From JASTVH01 sp042862465 (GTDB lineage: Bacteria; Pseudomonadota; Gammaproteobacteria; Pseudomonadales; Oleiphilaceae): a DNA stretch of 58,194 nt. Positions 44,574 through 52,807 of the stretch are shown here, piece by piece. The position numbers and the translations under genes were made by a program. A model generated the notes under the pieces. That model was given only the letters and a program-made list of their open reading frames with translations, did no database searches and was not told the origin of the DNA. The stretch spans positions 1 through 58,194 of the forward strand of contig JASTVH010000016.1 in the NCBI GenBank assembly GCA_042862465.1, written 5' to 3'. Positions within the stretch are counted from its first letter, which is position 1, and the number at the start of each line of letters is the position of its first letter.

Positions 44574-46139
44574 ATGTCAGTACAGTCAACGCATAAACCG
44601 TCAGAAGCGCCTTCTCTCACCCGTTCCACGCTGGCAGGAAAGCGCATTCTGCTGACCGGCACGACCGGCTATCTGGGCAAGGTCATCCTGGAGAAACTCA
44701 TTCGGGACGTACCTGACATCGAAGGCCTGGTTCTGCTGATCCGCGGCAACCGCAAGTACGCCTCCGCCAAGGCCCGATTCCAGGCCGAGGTGGCCAGCTC
44801 CTCCGTGTTCGATCACCTGCGTGAAACCGAGCCGGCACGCCTGAACGCCTTCCTCGAAGACCGCATCCAGTGCGTGGGAGGAGAAATCACCCAGGCCCGC
44901 TTTGGCCTGGACGAGGAGGCCTACCGGGCACTGACTGAGTCCGTCGACGTCATCATCAATTCGGCAGCCTCCGTGAATTTCCGCGAGGCGATGGACACCG
45001 CACTGTCGATCAATGCCCTGTGTCTGCACAACCTGGCCGATTTTGCCGAGGCGGCCGGCGAGATCCCGGTGATCCAGATCTCCACCTGCTACGTGAACGG
45101 CTATAACAAAGGCACCATCCGGGAAGGCGTATCAGCGCCTACCTCCGGGCTGATTGCCCGGGACGAGGAGGGCGATTTTAATGTGGCGGACACGCTGACG
45201 ACGCTGCAGCAGAAGTGCGATGACCTGAAAACCCGTCTCACGGACCCCGACGCCCTTGCCAATGCCCTGACCGAACTGGGGCAGCGTGAAGCACACCGCT
45301 ATGGCTGGGGGGACACCTACACCTTCACCAAATGGCTGGGTGAACAGATTCTGCTCAAGCGGCTGAAGCACAAGACGGTAACGATCGTGCGTCCGTCGGT
45401 CATCGAGAGTTGCCTGCAGGAACCCAAACCCGGCTGGATCGAGGGCGTCAAGGTGACAGATGCCATCCTGTTGGCCTATGCCCGTAGCAAGGTCTCATTG
45501 TTCCCGGGCCGCAAGGCCGGCATCGTCGACATCATTCCTGCGGACCTGGTCGCCAATGCGGCCATCCTGAGTGTGGCCGAGGCGCTGCGCGAGCCGGGTC
45601 AGGCGCGTATCTACCAATGCTGCAGTGGCACCCAGAACCCGCTGGTGGTCAGGGATTATGTCCGCACCATCTGTGGCGAAATGAAAAACAACTGGCACAA
45701 GTATCCGCGCCTGACTCGCAAGGCGCCGCAAAAGAAGTTCACGCTGGTTAACAAGCATCTGTTCGTGGGCCTGATTCAGGTGCTTCGAGCCGCCTTTGTA
45801 ATCGCTGACCGCCTGCGACTGCGAACCGCGGGCAACAAATCAAAGATGCTGGAAAAGGTAGAGACGACCCTCAAGCTGACTCGCATCTACAGCACCTATA
45901 CCAGCCCCCGGTATGTCTTCAACAGTGATCACCTGATGGCGCTGGCCGAACGCATGGGGAACACCGACAGGACCCTGTTCCCGGTAGATGCGGCGCTGAT
46001 CAACTGGCAGCGCTACTTCACCGAGATTCACATTGCAGGACTCAATGAATACGGCATGGAAGACCGCCAGGCCAGCATGCCAACTGCACCGGCGACGACC
46101 ACCGATGGAGAGGAAGTGGGCAACACCTCACCGGCTTGA
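44574..46139 (+). CDS. Fatty acyl-CoA/ACP reductase (Marinobacter FAR type)
   Basis: A 521-residue NADPH-dependent reductase that makes fatty alcohols for wax esters. The nucleotide-binding motif is GTTGYLGK (29-36), and the SDR catalytic pair is Tyr249 and Lys253 (YTFTKWLGEQ). The region after it (IVRPSVIESCLQEPKPGWIE) is characteristic of this enzyme type, as is the C-terminal sterile/alcohol-forming domain (KYENEY-like ALINWQRYFTEIHIAG). By memory it is homologous to the Marinobacter enzyme that reduces acyl-CoA to alcohol in one polypeptide. ATG 44574 is used. The 2OG-type gene follows after 16 bases. Confidence 0.9.
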   Translation: MSVQSTHKPSEAPSLTRSTLAGKRILLTGTTGYLGKVILEKLIRDVPDIEGLVLLIRGNRKYASAKARFQAEVASSSVFDHLRETEPARLNAFLEDRIQCVGGEITQARFGLDEEAYRALTESVDVIINSAASVNFREAMDTALSINALCLHNLADFAEAAGEIPVIQISTCYVNGYNKGTIREGVSAPTSGLIARDEEGDFNVADTLTTLQQKCDDLKTRLTDPDALANALTELGQREAHRYGWGDTYTFTKWLGEQILLKRLKHKTVTIVRPSVIESCLQEPKPGWIEGVKVTDAILLAYARSKVSLFPGRKAGIVDIIPADLVANAAILSVAEALREPGQARIYQCCSGTQNPLVVRDYVRTICGEMKNNWHKYPRLTRKAPQKKFTLVNKHLFVGLIQVLRAAFVIADRLRLRTAGNKSKMLEKVETTLKLTRIYSTYTSPRYVFNSDHLMALAERMGNTDRTLFPVDAALINWQRYFTEIHIAGLNEYGMEDRQASMPTAPATTTDGEEVGNTSPA

Positions 46140-46155
46140 GACAAAGCGGGGCGGC

Positions 46156-46533
46156 TTGAGTTACGCTGATGGCAGCGCAGACAAGACCCGTCCCGTTTTG
46201 GGGCCCCGTCGCAGAAGGTACGCATCCATGTTGGCCCAGGTTAAGAACCGCATCCTCTTCCGTTCCCGATACCTCAACGTGTACTTCGTGCGTTATCCCG
46301 AAGGCCACAAAGTGGTCCCTCACGTCGACATGATCGCCGGGGGGCAGCTGTACAAGCTCAATTGTGTCGTGCGCCAACCCAAAGAGGGCGGGCACTTCGA
46401 GTGCGAGCGAAACCTCTTCAACCTGTTCGATCGCATTGTCCTGTTCCGGCCCGATCTGCACCGTCACAGTGTTTCGAAGATTCAGCGCGGCAGTCGCTGG
46501 CTGTTGAGTTTCGCGTTGAACACCGCCGGATAA
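46156..46533 (+). CDS. Small 2OG-Fe(II) oxygenase-like protein
   Basis: A short protein whose C-terminal hundred residues have the double-stranded beta-helix pattern: HVD metal motif in KVVPHVD, a later HRHSVSKI and a 2OG-binding arginine in GSRWLLSF. If the TTG at 46156 is the start, the protein has 125 residues; ATG 46228 would give 101. The TTG start lies 16 bases after the FAR stop, suggesting one operon. Iron-dependent hydroxylation is likely but the substrate is unknown. The NADAR gene follows after 14 bases. Confidence 0.65.
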   Translation: MSYADGSADKTRPVLGPRRRRYASMLAQVKNRILFRSRYLNVYFVRYPEGHKVVPHVDMIAGGQLYKLNCVVRQPKEGGHFECERNLFNLFDRIVLFRPDLHRHSVSKIQRGSRWLLSFALNTAG

Positions 46534-46547
46534 GCCAGGACGACACC

Positions 46548-47030
46548 ATGGCCCTCTTCCCCTCTGATGATCTCGACAATGCCCTGTATCTCTCCCGGGA
46601 AGACGAAAACAATCTGCTGGGCACCTTTGCGCCCTACGCATTCGAACTGGAGGGCAAAACCTGGCCCACCGTCGAACACTACTTTCAGGGCATGAAATTC
46701 TCGGACGAAGCCCGCCGGGAGCAGATCCGCGCGGCAGCCTCCCCGCGACAGGCCCGCAAGCTCGGTCGCAAATCCCATAAGAGTTTTCGCCGGGACTGGA
46801 AAAAAATCCGGGAAGTCATCATGACCCGGGCCCTCTATATCCGCTGCAAGACTTACCCAGCGTTGGCGGAAGCACTGCTGGCCACTGGGGATCAGCAACT
46901 GGTGGAAAACAGCAATTACGATTATTTCTGGGGCTGCGGGCGCGACCGGCGCGGACAAAACGCATTCGGCAAGGTACTCATGAATGTGCGCAGTAAGCTG
47001 CGCGAAGAACAACAGCCGTCCACCCCATAA
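46548..47030 (+). CDS. NADAR-family protein
   Basis: A 160-residue protein of the NADAR (YbiA-like, DUF1768) family, which can release ADP-ribose or act on riboflavin-pathway intermediates. Typical elements are FEGKTWPTVEHYFQGMKF-like segments (here LEGKTWPTVEHYFQGMKFSD) and the C-terminal YDYFWGCGRDRRGQNAFGKV. It starts 14 bases after the 2OG-type gene, so the two are cotranscribed. Why it is coupled to a fatty-alcohol gene is unclear. Confidence 0.85.
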   Translation: MALFPSDDLDNALYLSREDENNLLGTFAPYAFELEGKTWPTVEHYFQGMKFSDEARREQIRAAASPRQARKLGRKSHKSFRRDWKKIREVIMTRALYIRCKTYPALAEALLATGDQQLVENSNYDYFWGCGRDRRGQNAFGKVLMNVRSKLREEQQPSTP

Positions 47031-47102
47031 CCAAGCGTCGGCGCAATACCTGGCCACCTATGGCTCGGTGACGTGCTGATCACAGAGGATGGAGGCGGTA
47101 TT

Positions 47103-47381
47103 ATGAAAGACACCCTGCGAAACCTTTTTTGGCCCATCCTTAAGCACTTTGAAGGCGGAGAGCCCGGCGCTCATTACAAAGCCTCCTATCGAACCATCCT
47201 CAATGTGCTAGGCAGCCTGTTTCTGTTCCTGGGCATTGCGTCCCTGATCTTTTTGACGGTCACCGGCCTCCTGGCCGCGCTGTTTCCTGCGCTGGCATTC
47301 CTTGGCATCGGTGTGGTCGCCCTGATAGTGGGCACACTGGGATCAGACGCGGCCGTTGCCAGGATCTGGCGAAACCGCTGA
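47103..47381 (+). CDS. Small membrane protein (unknown)
   Basis: A 92-residue protein with two membrane helices, LGSLFLFLGIASLIFLTVTG and LFPALAFLGIGVVALIVGTL. A charged N-terminus precedes them (KHFEGGEPGAHYKASYR). ATG 47103 follows GGAGGCGG. Not recognised; it may belong to the same transcript as the NADAR gene. Confidence 0.65.
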   Translation: MKDTLRNLFWPILKHFEGGEPGAHYKASYRTILNVLGSLFLFLGIASLIFLTVTGLLAALFPALAFLGIGVVALIVGTLGSDAAVARIWRNR

Positions 47382-47653
47382 TCCCGGGGCAAAAGATCAA
47401 TCTCGCCACCGGGAAGCGCCAAACCAATTGAATCCGGCTGGCATAACTCCTACGCTGGGAGCGTTTGCGTCGCGGCGTCCGGCAGAGCCAGACCGTGCCG
47501 TACCGCAAGCCAGCTAAAGCCGTTCACTGATTGCGAGGACTGCAGGGTGATAAAGGCAAACACGGAAGTTGAACGCCAACGTAGCGTCGTTAACCGTTGT
47601 TACAAGCCCATCCGGCGACTTTGCGGGCTCGAAGCCAGCTTCGGGAGGCGTGC

Positions 47654-48919
47654 ATGAAATCGCTGTCTACCACCGGCTTTGCCCTCTTTGGTGCCGCGCT
47701 AACCGCCATCAGTTACGGCATTGCCCGCTTCGCTTTCGGGCTTTTTGTCCCGCCTATCCGCGCCGAACTGGCGCTGTCACCGGATGTCATCGGTATCATC
47801 GGCGCACTGCCGCTGATCAGCTTTGCCCTGGCCTCGCTGGTCGCGCCCCTGTGTGCCATTCGCCTGGGTGCTCGAAACGCGGCTCTGGTATCCAGCGGTT
47901 TCGGCTTTACCGGGCTGGTGCTGATCAGCCAGTCCTCGCAGGCCCTGACCCTCGGTGTGGGTGTCTTCTTCTGCGGTATCTGCACGGGTTTGATGATGCC
48001 GGCACTGACAGCCGCCATGCAGGTGGCGGTGAAACGCTCCCTGCATGGCAGGGTGAGTTCGGTCATGAATGCCGGGACCAGCATCGGCGTCATCGTTGCC
48101 GTTCCGACAGTGCTGGTGCTCTCCGACGCCTGGCGGCTGGCCTACGGCTCCTTTGCCGTGATGGCCGCAATAGGGGCCATAGCAGCCTGGTTCTTCATTC
48201 CCTCGGTATCGCGGGTCAGGCCCGCGGATGCCGCGCCGCCGGAGCCGATTACGGCCCTGCAGTGGTGGCGCCTCCTGCGGCTCTCGCTCTTCGCATTCGC
48301 CATGGGCTTCGTTGGCTCGGCCTACTGGGTTTTCGCGCCAGATCTGGCGGTCACGCTCGGAGGACTGGCATCAGACGAGACAGGGTGGCTGTGGCTCGGC
48401 GTCGGCATTGCCGGGCTTGGCGGCGCCGTGGTGAGTGACCTGGCAGATCGCAATAACCCCCCCATCACCCAGGCCCTGATGCTGATGATGCTCTCAGCGA
48501 GCATTGCCTTGCTCGCCGCCAGCCCCGGTATGCTGCCCATTGCCGTGTTTTCCGCGCTGGTCTTCGGTCTCGCCTACATGAGCCTGACGGGCCTGTACCT
48601 GATGACCGGCATCCGTCTGCTGCCGGGCCGCCTTTCCATGGGCCCCGTGCTGCCTTTTCTCGCCGTGGCGCTGGGGCAGGCGGCCGGTTCCCCCCTGGTG
48701 GGCCTGCTGGTCAACGACTTCGGTTATGCCGAAGCCTTTGCGGCATTCGCCTCGATCGGCGTCCTGGTGGCGCTGGTGTCACCGCTCTATCCGGGCCATA
48801 TCGAGCAAGGGCCAGACGAGGAAGAACAGACCGGCCTTCAGGCCGCGTTCGACTATCAACTGCAGGACGAGGAGGGCGAACCGTTTACCTATGGCTCTCG
48901 GGAAAACGAGGGTCAGTAG
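47654..48919 (+). CDS. MFS transporter, YbfB/YjiJ-like
   Basis: A 421-residue major facilitator with about twelve membrane helices. The start ALFGAALTAISYGIARFAFG fits the YbfB/YjiJ branch. ATG 47654 follows GGGAGGCG. An acidic cytoplasmic C-terminus (EQGPDEEEQTGLQ) is unusual for its length. The substrate is unknown; its position in the lipid block could suggest export of a small lipid, but this is speculative. Confidence 0.85.
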   Translation: MKSLSTTGFALFGAALTAISYGIARFAFGLFVPPIRAELALSPDVIGIIGALPLISFALASLVAPLCAIRLGARNAALVSSGFGFTGLVLISQSSQALTLGVGVFFCGICTGLMMPALTAAMQVAVKRSLHGRVSSVMNAGTSIGVIVAVPTVLVLSDAWRLAYGSFAVMAAIGAIAAWFFIPSVSRVRPADAAPPEPITALQWWRLLRLSLFAFAMGFVGSAYWVFAPDLAVTLGGLASDETGWLWLGVGIAGLGGAVVSDLADRNNPPITQALMLMMLSASIALLAASPGMLPIAVFSALVFGLAYMSLTGLYLMTGIRLLPGRLSMGPVLPFLAVALGQAAGSPLVGLLVNDFGYAEAFAAFASIGVLVALVSPLYPGHIEQGPDEEEQTGLQAAFDYQLQDEEGEPFTYGSRENEGQ

Positions 48920-48976
48920 ACAGGGTTCAGTACGACCTCGAAAACCGCCACGGTGTTTTCGTTGAAAAAGCAGCGA

Positions 48977-49771
48977 TCAAAAAGGCAACAGCTTAATCCG
49001 CCCCTCTGCCAGCTTATGCCACCAACGGTTGATGCTGGACTCTTCGATCGCAGCCTTGCGGTGAGTTTCCGCCTCGTCCGCCAGGTGGGTCACGATGGAT
49101 TTGATGGTTTCGTTCTGCGCCTGAATGTCTGCTTCCCCAAGCAGGTCATCGGCCGTCAGATGAATCGGCTCCCCGACATTGAAAACCACCTTGGTGGGCC
49201 GTGGAATCGGCAGCTTGGGCACCAGGAAAAAGTCGAAGGACGGATCCACCGGCTTCATGAACTTTTCCGCCAGGAAACGGTTCTGCAATACCCACCAGGG
49301 GATCGATTCATCCACCCCGGAAAAGCCAATGGGAATGATGGGAACAGGCTGCTGTTTCAGAATCCTCAGGTAACCGGTGCGAAAGGTATTGAAGCGGTTT
49401 CTGACGTCGGTGGCGCCCACGCCTTCAGGCAAAATCAGCACACTGATGCCCTGTTTTAGCAGGGCAGTGCCACGCTCAATCGATACCGTGTCGCAGCCCA
49501 TGGCGCGAAACCAGGCACCGGCCGCCCCCTCGGTAAACCCTTTCCACACCAGCGTTCTGAAATCGAAATCACGATCCCGGCTATAGAGTCGACTGCCCAG
49601 TAGATAAACTTCCAGACCAAAAAAGGCGGTATGATTCATCACCAGCAGCACCGGCCCCTGATCCGCGCCGGGCAGGCGATCCTCGTTCAGAAACTCAACC
49701 TGAAAGTATTTCTCCGCAAACTTGTCCAGCGCGTCAGCGACGCCCAGTTTGATCAGATGATCGCGTAACAT
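48977..49771 (-). CDS. Lysophospholipid acyltransferase-like (MGAT-like LPLAT)
   Basis: A 264-residue acyltransferase of the PlsC/LPLAT superfamily. The first block has the histidine in VMNHTAFFGLE (Asn46, His47), and the second block is ILPEGVGATDVRNRFNTFRT. The usual aspartate of the HX4D motif is not present; Gly or Glu54 sits nearby. That is unusual and may alter activity. ATG 49771 is favoured by AGGAAAAGGGAG before it; 49795 is an alternative. It converges with the MFS transporter. It may acylate glycerol derivatives or alcohols. Confidence 0.78.
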   Translation of the reverse strand: MLRDHLIKLGVADALDKFAEKYFQVEFLNEDRLPGADQGPVLLVMNHTAFFGLEVYLLGSRLYSRDRDFDFRTLVWKGFTEGAAGAWFRAMGCDTVSIERGTALLKQGISVLILPEGVGATDVRNRFNTFRTGYLRILKQQPVPIIPIGFSGVDESIPWWVLQNRFLAEKFMKPVDPSFDFFLVPKLPIPRPTKVVFNVGEPIHLTADDLLGEADIQAQNETIKSIVTHLADEAETHRKAAIEESSINRWWHKLAEGRIKLLPF

Positions 49772-50340
49772 CTCCCTTTTCCTTCCGAATGACATCCTAA
49801 AAGTGCAAACCTTTCCGTGGACGAATCCTTGTACACGCAGGGCCATTGCCGCGCGCCCACATCATCAAGGTGCGCGAATTTGGGTGAATGAAGGGTAAAG
49901 GATTCAGGCGCCGGTTTCCGTGATCTGTTGTTGGACTTGCCGCAGAAATGGTTGGCGCTATGGGTTACACCTGATGATCTCGCCGCTTGCGCCCCATCGA
50001 AGAGCATTCCACCTGCGTCATGCCCCCTCCTGGTGCAGCCTGAACCGCCACGACCGGGCTCGCCGTGAAGGGCGGTGATTGGCCCTGATCCTGCTTGGTT
50101 TTATCGGCGACCCGAATTCACCGGTCACCCGTGTGGATACAGGTAGGCATTCGCTTGGATTTCCGATACAGGGATAGTTTTTTTCGAAACAATTTGTAAA
50201 AACTATCGGAGCGACCAAACTGTTATTTTCGCTCCATCGTAAACATCTGTTGTCTTTATCGACACTGATGGACCCTGGGGTTAGGCGAAACAGGCCGGTA
50301 CCCGGCTTCTTTCGCAAATTATTATCGGAGACATACAGCT
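49772..50340. other. Intergenic region upstream of the chemoreceptor gene
   Basis: About 570 bases between divergent genes with no clear gene. It has a 10-base inverted repeat at 50173-50207. GGAG at 50328 is the ribosome-binding site of the chemoreceptor. Confidence 0.5.
50173..50207. promoter_or_regulatory. Inverted repeat upstream of the chemoreceptor gene
   Basis: Perfect ten-base arms GATAGTTTTT and AAAAACTATC flank 15 bases that include TTCGAA and ACAATTTGT. It lies about 135 bases upstream of the start. It may be an operator or an RNA hairpin. Confidence 0.5.
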
Positions 50341-51522
50341 ATGCAGCACCTGGCATTGAAGATCCCCCAACTGCTTACCCTGACCATGTTCCTTTGGTCT
50401 TCCGCAGCACTGCTACTACTCTGGCTCTTTGATGTGGTGGACGCTGACGAACTGATGGGCGCCGTCATTGTGGCCGGTGCCCAATTGCCGGCAATCTGGA
50501 TGCTGGGAAAGTACCTGCAGCGGTTCCTGCTAACGTACATTGATCGGGCCAGGGCTCTGGAAGCAGGGGATCTGACGGTGGAGTTCCCGGCCAACAGTTT
50601 CTGCTGGTGTTTCAATACGCTGGCCAGTTCCCTGACCCAGGCAGTGGACGGCCTTCATGGCATTACCAGCCGTGTCTCCAGTGAAGGCCAACGGATCTCC
50701 TCCGGTGTTCAGAACATACAATCCAATACCGCGACCGTGACGGAGGTCCTGGATCGTCACGTATCAGAATCCGATCAGTTGAGCACGGCGGCTGCAGAAA
50801 TGACGACCACGGCGCAATCGGTTGCCGAAGACGCCAGTGCCGCGGCCTCAGCAACCGACCAGGCTCGGGAGAAAGGGGCCGAGGCGCAGCAGTCGGTCCA
50901 GACCGCGGTGGAGAACATCCAGTCCCTGGCCACGGAGGTCGACAGCATGGGCGGCCATGTGCGGACCATGAGCGATGAGATTTCCGGTATCTCCGATGCG
51001 CTGGCCGTCATTGGCAGTATCGCCGAACAAACCAACCTGCTTGCCCTCAATGCCGCCATCGAAGCGGCCCGGGCCGGCGAACAGGGGCGCGGTTTTGCGG
51101 TGGTGGCCGACGAAGTTCGTTCGCTGGCCGCCAAAACACAGGGCTGCACAACCCAGATCAATGAAATGCTGGACCGTCTGGCCCAGGGATCCAGCACCCT
51201 GGAACAGGCCATGGACCGCACGCGGGAGAGTTTCGATACCTCTCGCGAGAGCGTGATCAACGTCAATCAGAGCCTTTCACAGGTGCTGGAGGCGATTATC
51301 GAGATCGCCAATCTCAACACCCAGATGGCAACGGCCGCCGAGGAACAGAATGCCGTTTCCCAGGAAATCAGCCAAAACATCACCCAAATACGGGAAATGG
51401 CGGTTCGGCTGCAGGAACTTAATCAGGACGCGGATCAGGCACCGACGGCGGTGCGTTCGGCCAACGAGTCCTTCCTCAAACAGGTGGGCACTTTCCGGTT
51501 GAAGACACAGCCTGCAGCATAA
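50341..51522 (+). CDS. Methyl-accepting chemotaxis protein without periplasmic sensor
   Basis: A 393-residue chemoreceptor with two membrane helices (about 11-30 and 38-57) separated by only about eight residues, so there is no periplasmic ligand domain. The cytoplasmic part is a long methyl-accepting coiled coil with the conserved hairpin tip (EQTNLLALNAAIEAARAGEQ, from Glu229). It should signal through CheA, with sensing through the membrane, cytosol or a partner. ATG 50341 has GGAG upstream. A terminator-like hairpin follows. Confidence 0.9.
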   Translation: MQHLALKIPQLLTLTMFLWSSAALLLLWLFDVVDADELMGAVIVAGAQLPAIWMLGKYLQRFLLTYIDRARALEAGDLTVEFPANSFCWCFNTLASSLTQAVDGLHGITSRVSSEGQRISSGVQNIQSNTATVTEVLDRHVSESDQLSTAAAEMTTTAQSVAEDASAAASATDQAREKGAEAQQSVQTAVENIQSLATEVDSMGGHVRTMSDEISGISDALAVIGSIAEQTNLLALNAAIEAARAGEQGRGFAVVADEVRSLAAKTQGCTTQINEMLDRLAQGSSTLEQAMDRTRESFDTSRESVINVNQSLSQVLEAIIEIANLNTQMATAAEEQNAVSQEISQNITQIREMAVRLQELNQDADQAPTAVRSANESFLKQVGTFRLKTQPAA

Positions 51523-51547
51523 CTCGTCCTGACAACGATTGCCCTGA

Positions 51548-51579
51548 GCCCCCTGCATTATCCAATCTACGCAGGGGGC
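51548..51579 (+). terminator. Hairpin after the chemoreceptor gene
   Basis: Perfect nine-base arms GCCCCCTGC and GCAGGGGGC with a 14-base loop start 25 bases after the stop. A weak U tract (GTTCC) follows. Confidence 0.6.
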
Positions 51580-51633
51580 GTTCCTGCCCACCGGCCATAG
51601 CCCCACCCGCTGTTTTATACCTCGAATGATCAA

Positions 51634-51670
51634 AAATTGAACACCCCTCAGATCGGGTGTTAGCGTTTAA
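51634..51670 (+). repeat. REP-like element, copy 13
   Basis: AATTGAACACCC and GGGTGTTAGCG form a seven-base inverted repeat (51640-51646 and 51655-51661). The minus strand reads CGCTAACACCC, similar to the core. It lies between the chemoreceptor and a small secreted gene. Confidence 0.5.
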
Positions 51671-51710
51671 GGTGCAGTCCTGAATATATGCAATAAGCAA
51701 GGAGGGCATC

Positions 51711-52145
51711 ATGACATTCATACGATCCTGGGCGGGTTTATTGTTGAGCAGTCTGGCCTGCCTGCCCGCCGCTTCCTGGAGCGGCGCCTACCTGAATACC
51801 TTTGAACCCCTGGCCACAGCGGATCCGGAAAGCGACACCCTGACCCTGGTCGTCAAGTTGGGATGCGACCAGGGAGAGCAATATCGGTTGCGCGTTACTG
51901 CCAATCAAAGGGATTCCGGCGCCGTAGCCGAAGGCCATGTGTCTGGGATCTGTAAGGGCCAGCGCAAAACAGGCACCTTCCAGACAATCCCGGTCGCCGT
52001 CCAAACGATAGGCGATGCCCGGTTCGACCCGAGCAAGGGACTAACGGCGGCGGGGCTGGTGAAAACCAGCAGCAGAGCGAAGCATTCCAAAGGCAACACC
52101 GACGTCCATCAGTGGATACCGCCGTTTGAACTGTCACTGCAATAG
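51711..52145 (+). CDS. Small secreted protein, paralogue A
   Basis: A 144-residue exported protein. The signal peptide ends near LPAASWS (residue about 23). It is paralogous to the next gene: LGCDQGEQYRLRVTANQR aligns with LACTEGELYQIRLTLNQR, and both end in a xHQW motif with GLV. Two conserved cysteines (LGCDQ, SGICKG) probably form a disulfide. AAGGAGGGCATC precedes the ATG. Function unknown. Confidence 0.7.
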   Translation: MTFIRSWAGLLLSSLACLPAASWSGAYLNTFEPLATADPESDTLTLVVKLGCDQGEQYRLRVTANQRDSGAVAEGHVSGICKGQRKTGTFQTIPVAVQTIGDARFDPSKGLTAAGLVKTSSRAKHSKGNTDVHQWIPPFELSLQ

Positions 52146-52187
52146 GAGCTGTTTTGCGTGCGCACAACGAGCACAAGGAGATGAACC

Positions 52188-52631
52188 ATGCCTGTCCGTC
52201 AAAAGCATCATTACCGTTTCCCGGCACTCCTGATCATCATGGTCCTGTCCACCTTCCTGGTCACCGCAACGGGGGCCGGCGTGATTGATGGCAAGGGAAA
52301 TGATCCTTTCTCAGCTTTCACAGATGCCTATCTGGGGCCGGACGGTCGCAGTGTGCTGGTCACCACAGAACTGGCATGCACCGAGGGTGAGCTTTACCAA
52401 ATAAGGCTCACGCTCAACCAACGCAGCACAGCTACCTTGGCAACAGGGCGCGCCCACGGCATCTGTACGGGCGCCCCTCAATCCTTCGTGGTTACGGTGC
52501 TTACCCAGTCCCAGGGCCGCCCCATGGCTGTGGATGAGGCGCGGGGCGTTGGCCTGGTGACCACCCGGGACCTGGACAGCGGAAATGTCACTGATAGCCA
52601 TCAGTGGCAAAAGGATCTCACCCTCGATTAA
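52188..52631 (+). CDS. Small secreted protein, paralogue B
   Basis: A 147-residue exported protein, the tandem duplicate of the previous gene. The signal peptide runs to about TGAGV (residue 28). Shared elements are LACTEGELYQIRLTLNQRST, HGICTGAPQS and DSHQW. AAGGAGATGAACC precedes ATG 52188. Only 42 bases separate the genes, so they are cotranscribed. Not recognised as a named family. Confidence 0.7.
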   Translation: MPVRQKHHYRFPALLIIMVLSTFLVTATGAGVIDGKGNDPFSAFTDAYLGPDGRSVLVTTELACTEGELYQIRLTLNQRSTATLATGRAHGICTGAPQSFVVTVLTQSQGRPMAVDEARGVGLVTTRDLDSGNVTDSHQWQKDLTLD

Positions 52632-52807
52632 CAGGGAACCGTGGCAGTTTTTATTTCTGGCCAATCAATGCCGTTTTCATAGCCCGGAAATGGATCTGTC
52701 GCGGTTTCGTCCTTTATCATGGACGCTTCAAACCAGTCTAGTCTGGCGCCGACCCATCCCATGCCCGGGTTTTCTCGCCCATTCCAGAACTTGAAGGAGT
52801 CCCCACC

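Noticed and set aside
46362..46547. Extended start for the NADAR protein
   Set aside because: The extension lies inside the 2OG-type gene and family similarity begins at the ATG at 46548.
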